64,000 nucleotides of DNA from Nostoc sp. 'Peltigera membranacea cyanobiont' N6. GTDB lineage: Bacteria; Cyanobacteriota; Cyanobacteriia; Cyanobacteriales; Nostocaceae. This document shows positions 34,715 through 44,226 of this stretch, piece after piece. The notes under the pieces were generated by a model that saw only the letters and a list, made by a program, of their open reading frames with translations, was not told the origin of the DNA and ran no database searches. The number at the start of each line of letters is the position of its first letter. Positions within the stretch are counted from its first letter, which is position 1. The stretch covers positions 6,788,501 through 6,852,500 of the forward strand of contig NZ_CP026681.1 of the NCBI RefSeq assembly GCF_002949735.1. Direction: 5' to 3'. A program made the translations under genes and the position numbers.

Positions 34715-35247
34715 CTTATATATAAGAATCGGGTTTGATTTATGAAAAAATCTAAATATATGTAGGGTGTGTTAGTGATAGCGTAACGCACTTAACCATA
34801 GATCGTGGTGCATTACAAACTCCGTTCTAAGCTCGACTTTATCCATTTGCTTCGCAAAGCGATCGCTTCAGATGAAACCTTTGCAGGACAGTAGTTTTAC
34901 TTTTTTAACTTCATCCATAATCTGTGACATGGAAAAAGTATTTGCTAAAAAGCCAGGGTTTTCGCCGGAGAAAGAAAACCGAGTTCTTAATTTTGGATAA
35001 AGCGGAGCTAAGAGGATGTTTGAAAAGTCCTATTGTAGGTATTAAAACGTTCTAGATCCCCCCTTTTTAAGGCAGGGCTGTTTCATTCCATTTCAAACAG
35101 GATTTGTCAAGATGCCTAGCGAGAAAATTGTAAGTAAGTGTGACGATGACATGAACATTTCGCTATAAATTTCGAGCAAATTAACCCTTTCCCTATTTCC
35201 CCCTAAAAAGGGAGAATAGGGTGAAAAGGGATAATTTAGCCTAATTA
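34715..35247. other. intergenic, first chromosomal DNA after the prophage
   Basis: No gene seen. It holds half of the dispersed GTAGGGTGTGTTA element (34,762-34,810, see the complete copy near 44.8 kb), a HIP1 site (34,859) and a stem TTCCCCCTAAAAAGGGAG near 35,190, close to the stop of the DUF4912 gene and convergent with it. Confidence 0.6.
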
Positions 35248-38200
35248 CTAGTTCTCTGAAGTTTCCTGAGAGAACTTTTTATGAATGGTTTTAGTGGATT
35301 CCCCATCAGCCGCGACTGTGATGAGATAGTCCATTAAACCATCTGAAAAGGGGAGACGTAGGTGGAAAGTTCCATCGGGTTTGACTTTGACGGGATGTCC
35401 ACTAATGTTTACGTTTGTATTTGGTTGGGTTGCTCCGTGAATAATTAACTCAGCATCTGCTACAAACCAAAAATCTTCGTGGGAACGATTGAAAACGCGA
35501 ACGTTAGGCGAACGGGCGATGAGTAACCAACGATCGCTATCAGCAACATAACCAATTTCAACCATATAGTCGCGATCGCTCACGGGAATGGCCACAAAGC
35601 GATCGCGGGCTACTTCTTCACATTCATACTGCTGGATAAGTTGAGGACTTTGATAACTCAAGTCAATCCCAGTCACATCGTAAAGCCGCACTACTAATTG
35701 AGAACCACCTTGTTGATGCAGTGTTTCATTCTGAGTCGGGGAAATGTGCCAAGAAACATAAGCCCATTTGGGAGTACGGGGTGTGAGCAGTATTTTGCTC
35801 TCTTCTTCAGTGGTTTCTTCTTCTACATTTACCGAGCCAATTGCTGGTTCGCTTGCGATCGCTACATCTTCAATGGGGGAATCTGTATGAACGGGACTGA
35901 AGACACGAGCGATCGCAGAACGGGCAATAAATAACCAGCGTAGTTTACCGCCGTAGGCATCGCCATCAGCGACATAGCCAATTTCAGCTATGTAATCGCG
36001 ATCGCTGATGGGAATTTCCACGAAGCGATCGCGTGCTGTCTCGTCACATTCATACTGCTGGACAAGCTGAGGACTTTGATAACTCAAATCAACCCCAGTT
36101 GTATCATACAGCCGCACTGCCAATTGATAGCCGCCCTGTTGACGCAGTGCTGCTTTCTTGGTTTCGGATATCTCCCAAGAGACATCAGCCCATTGGGAAC
36201 TGCGAGGTGTCAGAATAATCCTGCTGTGTTCTTCACCAATTTCTTCTTGGGTATGTACCAAGTCAATATCTGTTTCATCCGCAATCGCTACATCAACGAT
36301 GGGATCTGGATGCACTGGACTGAAGAAACGAACAACTGCTGAACGGGCGATGAATAACCAGCGATCGCCATCAGCGAGATAGCCAATTTCAGCGATATAA
36401 TCGCGATCGGTCAGGGGAATATCTATCAGTCCGTCGTCTGCTGTCTCTTCAGATTCATACAGCTTGACAAGTTGGGGACTTTGATAGCTCAAGTCAATGC
36501 CTGTGACATCATACAGCTGCACTATCAATTGAGAGCCGCCCTGTTGACGCAGTGCTGCCTTCTTGGTTTCAGAAATTTCCCAAGAGACATGAGCCGATGT
36601 ATAAGTATAAGGTGTGAGCGAAATACTGCTCTCTTCTTCCAAGTGAATATCTGTTTCATCCGTAGTCGCTAGATAATCGCCGATTGGATCTGGATGCACT
36701 GGACTGAAGAAACGAACAATTCCAGAACGGGCGATGAATAACCAGCGATTGCCATCAGCGATATAACCAATCTCAGCGATGTAATCGCGATCGCTGAGGG
36801 GAATCTCTAGCAAGCGATCGCGTGCTGTCTCTTCAGATTCATACTGCTTTACAAGCTGAGGACTTTGATAACTCAAGTCAATGCCAGTTGTATCATAGAG
36901 CCGCACTACCAATTGAGAGCCGCCCTGTTGACGCAGTGCTGCTTTCTTGGTTTCGGAAATTTCCCAAGAGACATGAGCCAATGTAAAGGTATGCGCTGTG
37001 AGCAAAATACTGCTCTCATCATCGTCAATAGCTGTTTCGGCTGCGATCGGTACATTGTTAACCGGAGTATTAGTTTCTCCTTGGGTATCTGATGCAAGAT
37101 TCGTAGCCCAAGCTCCAATCCCTGCGCCTGCTGCTAAAGCCGCAACGTCTGCAAAATCTATGGAGTCATTTTCAGCAACACCTTCTCCAACGGTTGGCTC
37201 TGGTTGAGATTTTTCGTCCACCACATCGATTGGAGGTTCGGCTGCATCCGCTACCACATTGAATACATCTTCTTCTGACAATTCTGGTAAATCGACCTGT
37301 GAAGATGTTGGTAAGGGTGATAGTTCTGCTTCGCCAGACTCTGGAAAGGGCAATTCATCTACTGGGGCTATATCTTCAGTTGAGGTTATACTCTCTAGCC
37401 AATTCAATTCTGCCTGAAGTTCGTCATCTATCTCATCTTCACTAACTTCTGTGTCCCAATATTCCAAATCAGATGTTGCTTCTGGCACATCTGGCAATTC
37501 TGGCAGTGGGGCTGTCACCTCAGAGGAAGGCAATTCTACATCAGATATTTCTTCTGAAATGTTACCCAAGTGGGGATACGGAGTATTTACTACAGCTGCT
37601 GGAGCTTCTATGTCCCATGCAACCTCATCAGAATCAGGGGGATTTGTCCCCGTATAATTATTTAGCTCGACTGTCTCATCAATTGCGTCTGTTTCTGTTT
37701 CTTTGTTATTAAAGGTAGACCAGGTAGCTGCCCCGATGCCCGTTGCTATAGCTGCACCACCTGTTAAAGCTGCGGCTCCCGATCCATTAGCTACGCCAGA
37801 GGTTGTACCTGTACCTTCATAAAGGTTAGAGGTGCCATTAGTTGCCTCTTGGACTAAATTTGATGTCCCTTGAGGACTATTCTCATTCAAATCGGATTGT
37901 GTTTGAGCATAGATATTGAAGGGAGTGCGATCGGGAGTTTCTTGATCTTGGAAGTGTGCTATTGGCTGTTCCTCAAGCATCGCTCCGTTAAGAGAAGAAA
38001 CAGTGCTGGCGTTGAGTACCGCCATTTCTTCATCCTCTGTCTTAGGTGGATGAGGATTTGATTCTGGTAAGTTGTCTGTTCGATCGGAGGGCGATGGGCG
38101 TTTTCCTAGAATCCACCATAGTAAAGATCCACCTACAGTTATAAAAAATAAAGGTAGGAGCAACCAATATGGTGTTTCCTTATTGACAATTGGACTGTTT

Positions 38201-39228
38201 TGTGGAGTAGCAGGAGCGACAAAAGGCTGGTCGCCAAATGCTGAAGCAGTGGCACTAGGGGAAGGTGTAGCAGCAGTTGTTGTCTGGGCAATAGGGGGAG
38301 GGGTGACAGCAGGTTGCAATCCATTGGCTGCGATCGCATCAGCTTCTGCCGTTATACCTTGTTCTATAGCCTGCTGTCCTGGCGGTGCAAGGGTAAAGCC
38401 GAGAAAATCCACTATGCTTAAGCCGGGATTTTTTTTGTAAACGTAAACTAAAGGTTGCGAGAAGGGATATTTTGCATCATCTGGGGAGGCTTTATCTAAT
38501 TGCAGAACTCGCACATCTTTCAATTTCGACACTTGATTAGCTAACACATAGCTGATGCCGTCTTTGCCCAGTTGTTTGATGATTTCTGCGGTATTATCCT
38601 CTGTTAGCTGGGTAGCATTAGACCCTGTAGCAAATTCAGCAGTCTTAAAGGCTGGATAAGTGCGAAAAGTATTGCGAGTCTCACTTGTATTCGGGCGATC
38701 GATTAAGCGAATCTTCCCTGGAGGCCCACCCAGTTGTGACCAATTTGTAATTTGTCCCCGGAAAATCCGGGCGAATTGCCTACTAGTCAAGCTGCCTTTG
38801 AAAGGATTATCAGCACCAACCACGATCGCAATTTTCTCACGGCGCAAGCGAACTTGCTCTAATCCTTGGGTTTTTTCTGCTGGTGTCAACCCACGCCCCA
38901 TTGCTACTATGTCGATTTTGCCATCTAGTAACTCTTTCAGTGCTGTATCAGTGCTATTAGCAGCAACTTCGACCTTAGTACCCGGAAACTGTTTTTCAAA
39001 ACTATCTTTCAGGCTTTGGTTGATTGCACCCAAGCTACTTGAACCATCAATCCGAACTGTCGTCCCATTCTGCACTGTTTGCGGCAGTGTAAAAGCAGGA
39101 GAACCAGGTTTAGATTGCGCCAGTATGGGTTGTAATACCAGTAAACTTGCTGCCATTGGAGTGGTAGCTAAGGAAATCCATAGTACCAGTCTGATTATCG
39201 AAGTATCTTTTTTTTCTTGTTGCCACAT
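35248..39228 (-). CDS. PstS-like substrate-binding protein with four DUF4912 repeats
   Basis: 1326 aa. Residues 1-37 signal peptide or anchor (LVLWISLATTPMAASLLVLQ ... ILAQS); ~45-300 a PstS-type phosphate-binding-like domain (VRIDGSSSLGAINQSLKDSF, NSTDTALKELLDGKIDIVAM, TNWSQLGGPPGKIRLIDRPN); ~352-374 a transmembrane helix (YWLLLPLFFITVGGSLLWWI); ~375-740 an acidic Pro/Ser/Glu-rich linker; then four DUF4912 repeats starting near 755, 883, 1019 and 1161, each with VSWEISETKKAALRQQGG and DRDYIAEIGY; C-terminal beta domain to 1326. Probably a membrane-anchored envelope or cell-surface protein; ligand unknown. Monocistronic. HIP1 sites are dense in the repeats. Confidence 0.8.
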   Translation of the reverse strand: MWQQEKKDTSIIRLVLWISLATTPMAASLLVLQPILAQSKPGSPAFTLPQTVQNGTTVRIDGSSSLGAINQSLKDSFEKQFPGTKVEVAANSTDTALKELLDGKIDIVAMGRGLTPAEKTQGLEQVRLRREKIAIVVGADNPFKGSLTSRQFARIFRGQITNWSQLGGPPGKIRLIDRPNTSETRNTFRTYPAFKTAEFATGSNATQLTEDNTAEIIKQLGKDGISYVLANQVSKLKDVRVLQLDKASPDDAKYPFSQPLVYVYKKNPGLSIVDFLGFTLAPPGQQAIEQGITAEADAIAANGLQPAVTPPPIAQTTTAATPSPSATASAFGDQPFVAPATPQNSPIVNKETPYWLLLPLFFITVGGSLLWWILGKRPSPSDRTDNLPESNPHPPKTEDEEMAVLNASTVSSLNGAMLEEQPIAHFQDQETPDRTPFNIYAQTQSDLNENSPQGTSNLVQEATNGTSNLYEGTGTTSGVANGSGAAALTGGAAIATGIGAATWSTFNNKETETDAIDETVELNNYTGTNPPDSDEVAWDIEAPAAVVNTPYPHLGNISEEISDVELPSSEVTAPLPELPDVPEATSDLEYWDTEVSEDEIDDELQAELNWLESITSTEDIAPVDELPFPESGEAELSPLPTSSQVDLPELSEEDVFNVVADAAEPPIDVVDEKSQPEPTVGEGVAENDSIDFADVAALAAGAGIGAWATNLASDTQGETNTPVNNVPIAAETAIDDDESSILLTAHTFTLAHVSWEISETKKAALRQQGGSQLVVRLYDTTGIDLSYQSPQLVKQYESEETARDRLLEIPLSDRDYIAEIGYIADGNRWLFIARSGIVRFFSPVHPDPIGDYLATTDETDIHLEEESSISLTPYTYTSAHVSWEISETKKAALRQQGGSQLIVQLYDVTGIDLSYQSPQLVKLYESEETADDGLIDIPLTDRDYIAEIGYLADGDRWLFIARSAVVRFFSPVHPDPIVDVAIADETDIDLVHTQEEIGEEHSRIILTPRSSQWADVSWEISETKKAALRQQGGYQLAVRLYDTTGVDLSYQSPQLVQQYECDETARDRFVEIPISDRDYIAEIGYVADGDAYGGKLRWLFIARSAIARVFSPVHTDSPIEDVAIASEPAIGSVNVEEETTEEESKILLTPRTPKWAYVSWHISPTQNETLHQQGGSQLVVRLYDVTGIDLSYQSPQLIQQYECEEVARDRFVAIPVSDRDYMVEIGYVADSDRWLLIARSPNVRVFNRSHEDFWFVADAELIIHGATQPNTNVNISGHPVKVKPDGTFHLRLPFSDGLMDYLITVAADGESTKTIHKKFSQETSEN

Positions 39229-39748
39229 AAGCCCCTTAATTAAAGTAAAAAATAGAAAGCCTACCAGTCTTAAATCACAATCTTGTTAGGGATTATGGAG
39301 GAGACGCGCTAATTATACATCTGAGTTATCTTTACTTCTAAGTTCCTTCAGCGCGTTTGTATTGATTTATACTTGGAATGAGATTGTATAACATGATAAT
39401 TTATACTCTAATTGCCAGAGTCTGTTTACTATAAAATGTTCTAATTTATATTGCAACTTATACTAAATTGCTAGCTTATGGCCACAATTATGAATTATTG
39501 AATTACTAAAACTGGTAAAGTCTAGCAAATTCAATATTATTTAACAATATTATTTTCATTAGTGCTAAGTACTGGGTATCCTAATGTCTTAACCGAGTAC
39601 TTGATTGTTCAAGGTGAATACAAATTTTGGACAATAAATTCCTCTTTAAACTCTTACCTCTGTGTTCTCTGCGCTTCTGCGGTTATATAAATTACTTTTA
39701 AACCCGCAGAGGCACAGAGAAGCCAGTGCGTTGCGGAAGGGTAATTGT
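39229..39748. other. 520-base intergenic region
   Basis: AT-rich upstream region of the DUF4912 gene; contains the degenerate cyanobacterial repeat TCTGTGTTCTCTGCGCTTCTGC (39,659-39,680, quoted parts CTCTGTGTTCTC and GCGCTTCTGCGG) and its inverted partner CCGCAGAGGCACAGAG. No gene is supported. Confidence 0.55.
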
Positions 39749-40879
39749 TCAGCACTCAGAGGAATCTACTATATTTTTGAGATAACAATGGCAATCGGGC
39801 TTATCAATGAGTGACTCCACCAAAGCATTTAAAGCTGTAGCAGCTAAAGCGCCACCTCCTAAAGTTCCTTCAACTGTAATAAAAGGTATCCCTTGTTGCA
39901 TCAGTTGTCGCTTGGCTGCGGGAGCATGACTAAAGCCAATAGGCATTCCAATTACTAGTGCAGGCTGAATTTTTTGGTTAGCGATCGCTTCACAAACTTC
40001 TACAAGGACTGAGGGAGCATAACCAATTACCAACACACAACCGTGATTTACTTGCAGCAATTTTTCTCGCCATTGTCGATGTTGCCAAAAAGCAGCTTCT
40101 GCTTCTGTGGCGGTGGTAATATGGGGATTATCAATCAAGGTTTCAGTGCGGCATCCCAAGTGAAGTAATCGGGTTTGATCTAAAGCAGCAGCAACCGTTT
40201 GGGTATCGACAACAATTTGACAGCTTGAAGATAAAGCTTCTCGACTAGCTGCGATCGCACCTCGGCTCAATTTCACAAAGGACACTAAACTGACATCGCC
40301 ACAAGCCAAAACCAACTGAGAAATTAAGTGTTGTTCAATTTCCGAACGATTAGATAAATCGGGTAGTAAGCGTTGCAGCGATTCTGAAAAAGCTTCCGAA
40401 TGAGTATGAATTTCGGCATCCAAACCACTCCAGAGGTTTTCCAATCCCCCTAATCCGGCTTGAGTTTCGACATCCAGTAACTTGAGTTGTGCCAAAACTT
40501 CCGCCTGGATAATTTGACAATGGCGATCGCGCCCCAATAATCCTTCTAATGCTGATGCAGTTTGTCGCAGCTGCGAAATTTGTTGCATCACCGCCCGATA
40601 TTGCTGCTGGAGTTGTCCCATCAGGTTAACAGTTGTGTCGGCTTCTGGTTCCACCTCCAAAATATTGCGGATGTGGTTTAGCTGAAACCCTTGCTGCTTG
40701 AGTGCAACAATCCTTTGCAACCGCAGGACATCTTTTTTGGTGTAGAGACGGTAATTGCTGTGCGATCGCACTGGTTGCGGTAGCAGTCCCAATTGATGGT
40801 AATGTCGCACCATCCGCGGAGTCAAACCGCCGCCAACTGCATCGGTGAGTTCTTTAATAGTTAAGCAACCAGCGTTCAT
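39749..40879 (-). CDS. coaR: CoaR: cobalt-sensing MerR regulator with precorrin-isomerase-like domain
   Basis: 376 aa from ATG 40879; a TTG six codons earlier is open but less likely. N-terminal ~5-75 is a MerR HTH (LTIKELTDAVGGGLTPRMVR, HYHQLGLLPQP), followed by the dimer helix. Residues ~190-355 match CbiC/CobH precorrin-8X methylmutase (QTRLLHLGCRTETLIDNPHI, NHGCVLVIGYAPSVLVEVCE, PIGFSHAPAAKRQLM). The C-terminus has a Cys-His-Cys triplet (residues 363-365), the cobalt-binding signature of CoaR from Synechocystis. It activates the cobalt exporter CoaT, encoded divergently at 42277. Lies 10 bases downstream of an unknown gene. Confident family call. Confidence 0.9.
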   Translation of the reverse strand: MNAGCLTIKELTDAVGGGLTPRMVRHYHQLGLLPQPVRSHSNYRLYTKKDVLRLQRIVALKQQGFQLNHIRNILEVEPEADTTVNLMGQLQQQYRAVMQQISQLRQTASALEGLLGRDRHCQIIQAEVLAQLKLLDVETQAGLGGLENLWSGLDAEIHTHSEAFSESLQRLLPDLSNRSEIEQHLISQLVLACGDVSLVSFVKLSRGAIAASREALSSSCQIVVDTQTVAAALDQTRLLHLGCRTETLIDNPHITTATEAEAAFWQHRQWREKLLQVNHGCVLVIGYAPSVLVEVCEAIANQKIQPALVIGMPIGFSHAPAAKRQLMQQGIPFITVEGTLGGGALAATALNALVESLIDKPDCHCYLKNIVDSSEC

Positions 40880-40889
40880 CTTTTGATTA

Positions 40890-42053
40890 TTATTCAAATT
40901 GATAAGAAGATATTAATTTTTCTTGTACTGGTCTAAAAGGATAACAATTCTTTAAACTTTCTTCTATTGCAGAATCATATTGCCAATCACTATCCAAGAA
41001 ACACCAGTCCATAAGATAGTCTTCCTCTTCTTTGACAAATGTAATTCCTATACAACGTCGTATTTTCTGATCGTATTTGGCTGCATAAGTTAGATTATGT
41101 AACCACTTCAACCTAACATCTTTTTGCTCGTGTTGAAGAGGAATAAAAACAAAACCACAGCCAGTTTCGGGTACAACAATTCTATAAGGAAACTCAAATT
41201 CATCTAAGTCACAAGCTTCTAAGCATAATTTTATTCTGGTTTTTACTTCTTGAAGATTTGTTCTTCTTAATTTTGCAAATTCAACTATTATATTACAATA
41301 AGCATACTCACTATTTTTTTCATCGCAATTTATATATTCTATTCTTTCGTAGAAGTTTTCAAGGATACCTGAAATACTAAAATTATCTTTATCGTTTATT
41401 AGCCTATATAAATATTCAAGAAAATTTTTGCTTGGAGGAAAACTTGCATCTTCTCCTGATAAAAACTGACCTACAATAGCAGCTTCAGGTAAATTTTCAG
41501 CATTATGAGTATGCTTGATAAGTAAATCTTGACGATAAATAAAGTAATCACTAATTTCTTTAGGTGTTAATAATGTTTTGCAAATATTTAAATAATCGTT
41601 ACCAGACACAATATGAATAAACCCTGCTTCTTGACTGCTAATGTAATATTTTTTATTTTTATAATATTCAGGAAGTTGTTTATTAGATAAATTGATTATG
41701 ATTTTGATAAAAGTTTTAATCAGATTAAACTTCATATTAAAAATATGCCCTCGTTGATTTGGTATAATTATCTCGTCTTCATATTTTTTAAAATAAATAA
41801 GTGTATCACGTATCTGATTCTTAGCCTTTTGAAGTATTTTCTTCTCAAACCATTTTTTTTCGCTATTTACTGAGCTTTTTGCTCCCGTTCTTTCTTTAAA
41901 TTGATAAACAATCATGAGGTCGTCAAGCCATATAACATGATCTGCAAGCTCTAGTTCACTGCTACCTTTTGGAGTAAAATTATTTTTGGAAAATGAAAAT
42001 TCTTTAAGGAAGATATTTGCATTTAATTGAGCTATTAATTCTTCTAAGTTCAT
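40890..42053 (-). CDS. 387-aa unknown protein inserted between coaR and coaT
   Basis: Starts MNLEELIAQLNANIFLKEFS. The N-terminal ~120 residues have ELADHVIWLDDLMIVYQFKE, then KKWFEKKILQKAKNQIRDTL: an acidic strand and QFK resembling the (D)-x-(E/Q)xK core of NERD/PD-(D/E)XK-type nucleases. The C-terminal half has SGILENFYERIEYI, RIVVPETGCGFVFIPLQHEQ and LMDWCFLDSDWQ. Its codon use is more AT-rich than coaR and coaT, and no HIP1 site occurs inside. It occupies the leader that in Synechocystis is shared by coaR and coaT, and shares its transcript with coaR (10-base gap). Function unknown; acquisition by transfer is plausible. Confidence 0.6.
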   Translation of the reverse strand: MNLEELIAQLNANIFLKEFSFSKNNFTPKGSSELELADHVIWLDDLMIVYQFKERTGAKSSVNSEKKWFEKKILQKAKNQIRDTLIYFKKYEDEIIIPNQRGHIFNMKFNLIKTFIKIIINLSNKQLPEYYKNKKYYISSQEAGFIHIVSGNDYLNICKTLLTPKEISDYFIYRQDLLIKHTHNAENLPEAAIVGQFLSGEDASFPPSKNFLEYLYRLINDKDNFSISGILENFYERIEYINCDEKNSEYAYCNIIVEFAKLRRTNLQEVKTRIKLCLEACDLDEFEFPYRIVVPETGCGFVFIPLQHEQKDVRLKWLHNLTYAAKYDQKIRRCIGITFVKEEEDYLMDWCFLDSDWQYDSAIEESLKNCYPFRPVQEKLISSYQFE

Positions 42054-42211
42054 ATCTTTATTAAATAAAAAACTAAAAATTTCATGTGTTTATTGTAACT
42101 AATTTTCCATCCAGGAACGCAGAGAAAGATTTAACTTTGCGTATCTTTACGCCTTTCTCAGCGCTCCTACTCTGTGGGAAGGCGAAGCACCTCTGCGTTT
42201 CAAAATCATTA

Positions 42212-42249
42212 TAAACCTTGACATTAACACCAATGTCAAGGTTTAGCGT
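42212..42249 (+). promoter_or_regulatory. coaT promoter with MerR-type CoaR operator
   Basis: A perfect 14-bp inverted repeat (TAAACCTTGACATT, 6-base spacer, then its complement, 42212-42245) lies over the promoter. The -35 TTGACA is 42218-42223; the best -10 is TAGCGT (42244-42249), giving a 20-base spacer. Long spacers bridged by a dyad are the known MerR activation design, and 20 bases is reported for coaT. The coaT ATG follows at 42277. Confidence 0.85.
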
Positions 42250-42276
42250 GAGAGAGTCACTATAAATTCACCTCTC

Positions 42277-44226
42277 ATGCTCTACCCCCAACGTTTCAAC
42301 CAATTCACCAGAGAACACGCAGATACCGTCGCCGCCATTTCGTGTGGCTTACTGCTATTTCTCGGATGGTTCGCCTTGCATCTCGGTTGGTTGGGATTAG
42401 CGTTCTTGCTGCTACCTGCTGCTTATGTAATTGGTGGTTACGAAAGTGCGCGGGAAGGATTGACTACCCTATTCAAAGAAAAAGAACTCGATGTAGATTT
42501 GCTGATGATTGTAGCGGCGATTGGTGCTGCTAGCCTTGGCTTATGGCGAAGAGAATATCATCTAATTATTGATGGAGCAATTTTGATACTCATCTTTGCC
42601 ATCAGTGGCGCATTAGAAGGCTATGCCATGCAGCGAACTGAGCGGAGTATCCGCAGTTTGATGAGCCTGACACCAGATACAGCAAGAGTTTTGCTTCAGG
42701 GAAAAGAAGAGGAAATTCCTATCAGTCAGCTAAAGGTGGGTGATGAAATTGTCGTCAAACCCGGAGAGCTAATTCCTACTGATGGGATAATTTTATCTGG
42801 TTACAGTACGCTCAATCAAGCTGCAATTACAGGCGAGTCTTTACCTGTAGAGAAGACAGTGGGTGCAGAAGTATTTGCCGGTACACTCAACGGCTATGGT
42901 GCATTACAAATTAAGGTACATAAACCAGCCCAAAGTAGTTTGATTCAGCGTGTAATTCGCTTAGTAGAACAAGCGCAGACAGAAGCACCACCTTCCCAAG
43001 AGTTTATCGATCGCTTTGAAAAAGGATATGCCAAAGTAATTGTAGTAGCCGGGATATTACTGGCAACTTTACCGCCATTTCTTTGGGGTTGGGATTGGGA
43101 AACGACGATTTATCGGGCGCTTACTTTCCTAGTGGTGGCTTCTCCCTGTGCGCTGATGGCCGCAATTATGCCTACCCTGCTTTCAGGAATTGCCAATGGT
43201 GCAAGACAGGGGATTTTGTTTAAGAATGGAGCGCAATTGGAGAAGATTGGTAAAGTCCGAGCGATCGCATTTGATAAAACTGGTACTCTGACAACAGGAC
43301 AGTTGCAGGTATTCCAAGTAATTACAGTTAGCGAATACACCCAAGCAGATGTATTAAAAGCCGCCGCTAGTGTGGAATCATATTCAGAACATCCCATCGG
43401 TAAGGCAATTGTGCAGGCGGCTGGTGATTTAGATTTGGTTGGTGCAATCCAAGTACAAGCCATACCTGGACAGGGAATTGTCGGAATTGCTCAAGAACAA
43501 CAGATAATTGTCGGGAATGCTGTTTTTGTGCAAAAGTATGTCACAAATTTACCTGAAGAATTGCGAGAAATGGCTCAATCTTGGGAGCAACAGGGTAAAA
43601 CTGTGGTTTGGGTAGCGAAGAACCCCACCCCCAGCCCCTCCCCGCAAGCGGGGAGGGGAGCCGGATTTGATGTGATGGGTGTAATTGCGATCGCAGATGA
43701 AGTCAGATCGCAAGCCGCCGCAACCATTACCCGGTTAAAGAAACTGGGAGTTGAACAAATTGTCATGTTAACCGGGGATAATGAAGAAACTGCTCACAGT
43801 GTCGCCAAAGCAGTCGGAATCGATCAAGTATATGCTCAACTTCTACCAGAAGATAAGCTAGACGTTATCCGCCTTTTACAGCAAAAGTATCAAACAGTTG
43901 CAATGGTGGGCGATGGAATTAATGATGCACCAGCTTTAGCCCAAGCATCTGTAGGTATAGCGATGGGAATATCTGGTAGTGATGTGGCATTGGAAACCGC
44001 AGATATAGTACTGATGGCAGATAAGTTAGAAAAAATTGCTGTAGCGATGCATTTGGGGAGGCGATCGCAATCTATAGTCAAACAGAATATAGTCGTAGCG
44101 TTGGGTTTCATTATGTTGCTTTTGGTGGGCAACTTTCTCGGAAGTATTAACTTACCCATTGGCGTGATTGGGCATGAAGGCTCTACAGTATTAGTTACCC
44201 TCAGTGGTCTAAGATTGCTGAAATAA
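42277..44226 (+). CDS. coaT: CoaT: cobalt-exporting P1B-4 ATPase
   Basis: 649 aa. TGES (185-188), SPC (289-291) in the transport helix, DKTGTLT (333-339), HP (372-373), GDGINDAP (545-552) and a last-helix HEGSTVLV (633-640). SPC with HEGS rather than CPC marks the P1B-4 (cobalt-type) subgroup. There is no N-terminal metal-binding domain beyond the membrane helices, as usual for this group. Induced through the dyad upstream. Oddity: residues 449-463 (NPTPSPSPQAGRGAG) are an in-frame dispersed repeat inside the nucleotide-binding domain. The 3' end overlaps the convergent isomerase gene by 18 bases. Confidence 0.93.
   Translation: MLYPQRFNQFTREHADTVAAISCGLLLFLGWFALHLGWLGLAFLLLPAAYVIGGYESAREGLTTLFKEKELDVDLLMIVAAIGAASLGLWRREYHLIIDGAILILIFAISGALEGYAMQRTERSIRSLMSLTPDTARVLLQGKEEEIPISQLKVGDEIVVKPGELIPTDGIILSGYSTLNQAAITGESLPVEKTVGAEVFAGTLNGYGALQIKVHKPAQSSLIQRVIRLVEQAQTEAPPSQEFIDRFEKGYAKVIVVAGILLATLPPFLWGWDWETTIYRALTFLVVASPCALMAAIMPTLLSGIANGARQGILFKNGAQLEKIGKVRAIAFDKTGTLTTGQLQVFQVITVSEYTQADVLKAAASVESYSEHPIGKAIVQAAGDLDLVGAIQVQAIPGQGIVGIAQEQQIIVGNAVFVQKYVTNLPEELREMAQSWEQQGKTVVWVAKNPTPSPSPQAGRGAGFDVMGVIAIADEVRSQAAATITRLKKLGVEQIVMLTGDNEETAHSVAKAVGIDQVYAQLLPEDKLDVIRLLQQKYQTVAMVGDGINDAPALAQASVGIAMGISGSDVALETADIVLMADKLEKIAVAMHLGRRSQSIVKQNIVVALGFIMLLLVGNFLGSINLPIGVIGHEGSTVLVTLSGLRLLK
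43621..43665 (+). repeat. dispersed GC palindrome inserted in coaT
   Basis: CCCCACCCCC-type leader followed by a perfect 11-bp stem CCCCTCCCCGC / GCGGGGAGGGG with only AA between (43635-43658). This is the common intergenic repeat of Nostocales genomes, here translated in frame without a stop. Confidence 0.85.

Noticed and set aside
36033..36672. Plus-strand frames opposite the DUF4912 repeats
   Set aside because: They recur once per repeat at the same phase, so they reflect the repeats on the other strand.
38660..39289. 209-codon plus-strand frame opposite the PstS-like domain
   Set aside because: Antisense to a gene with clear domain content; amino-acid makeup (Ser/Cys/Arg-rich) is that of a shadow frame.
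42166..42205. Short GC-richer stretch before the coaT operator as part of the promoter
   Set aside because: It matches a common cyanobacterial repeat (AGGCGAAGCACCTCTGCG) and is not part of the dyad.
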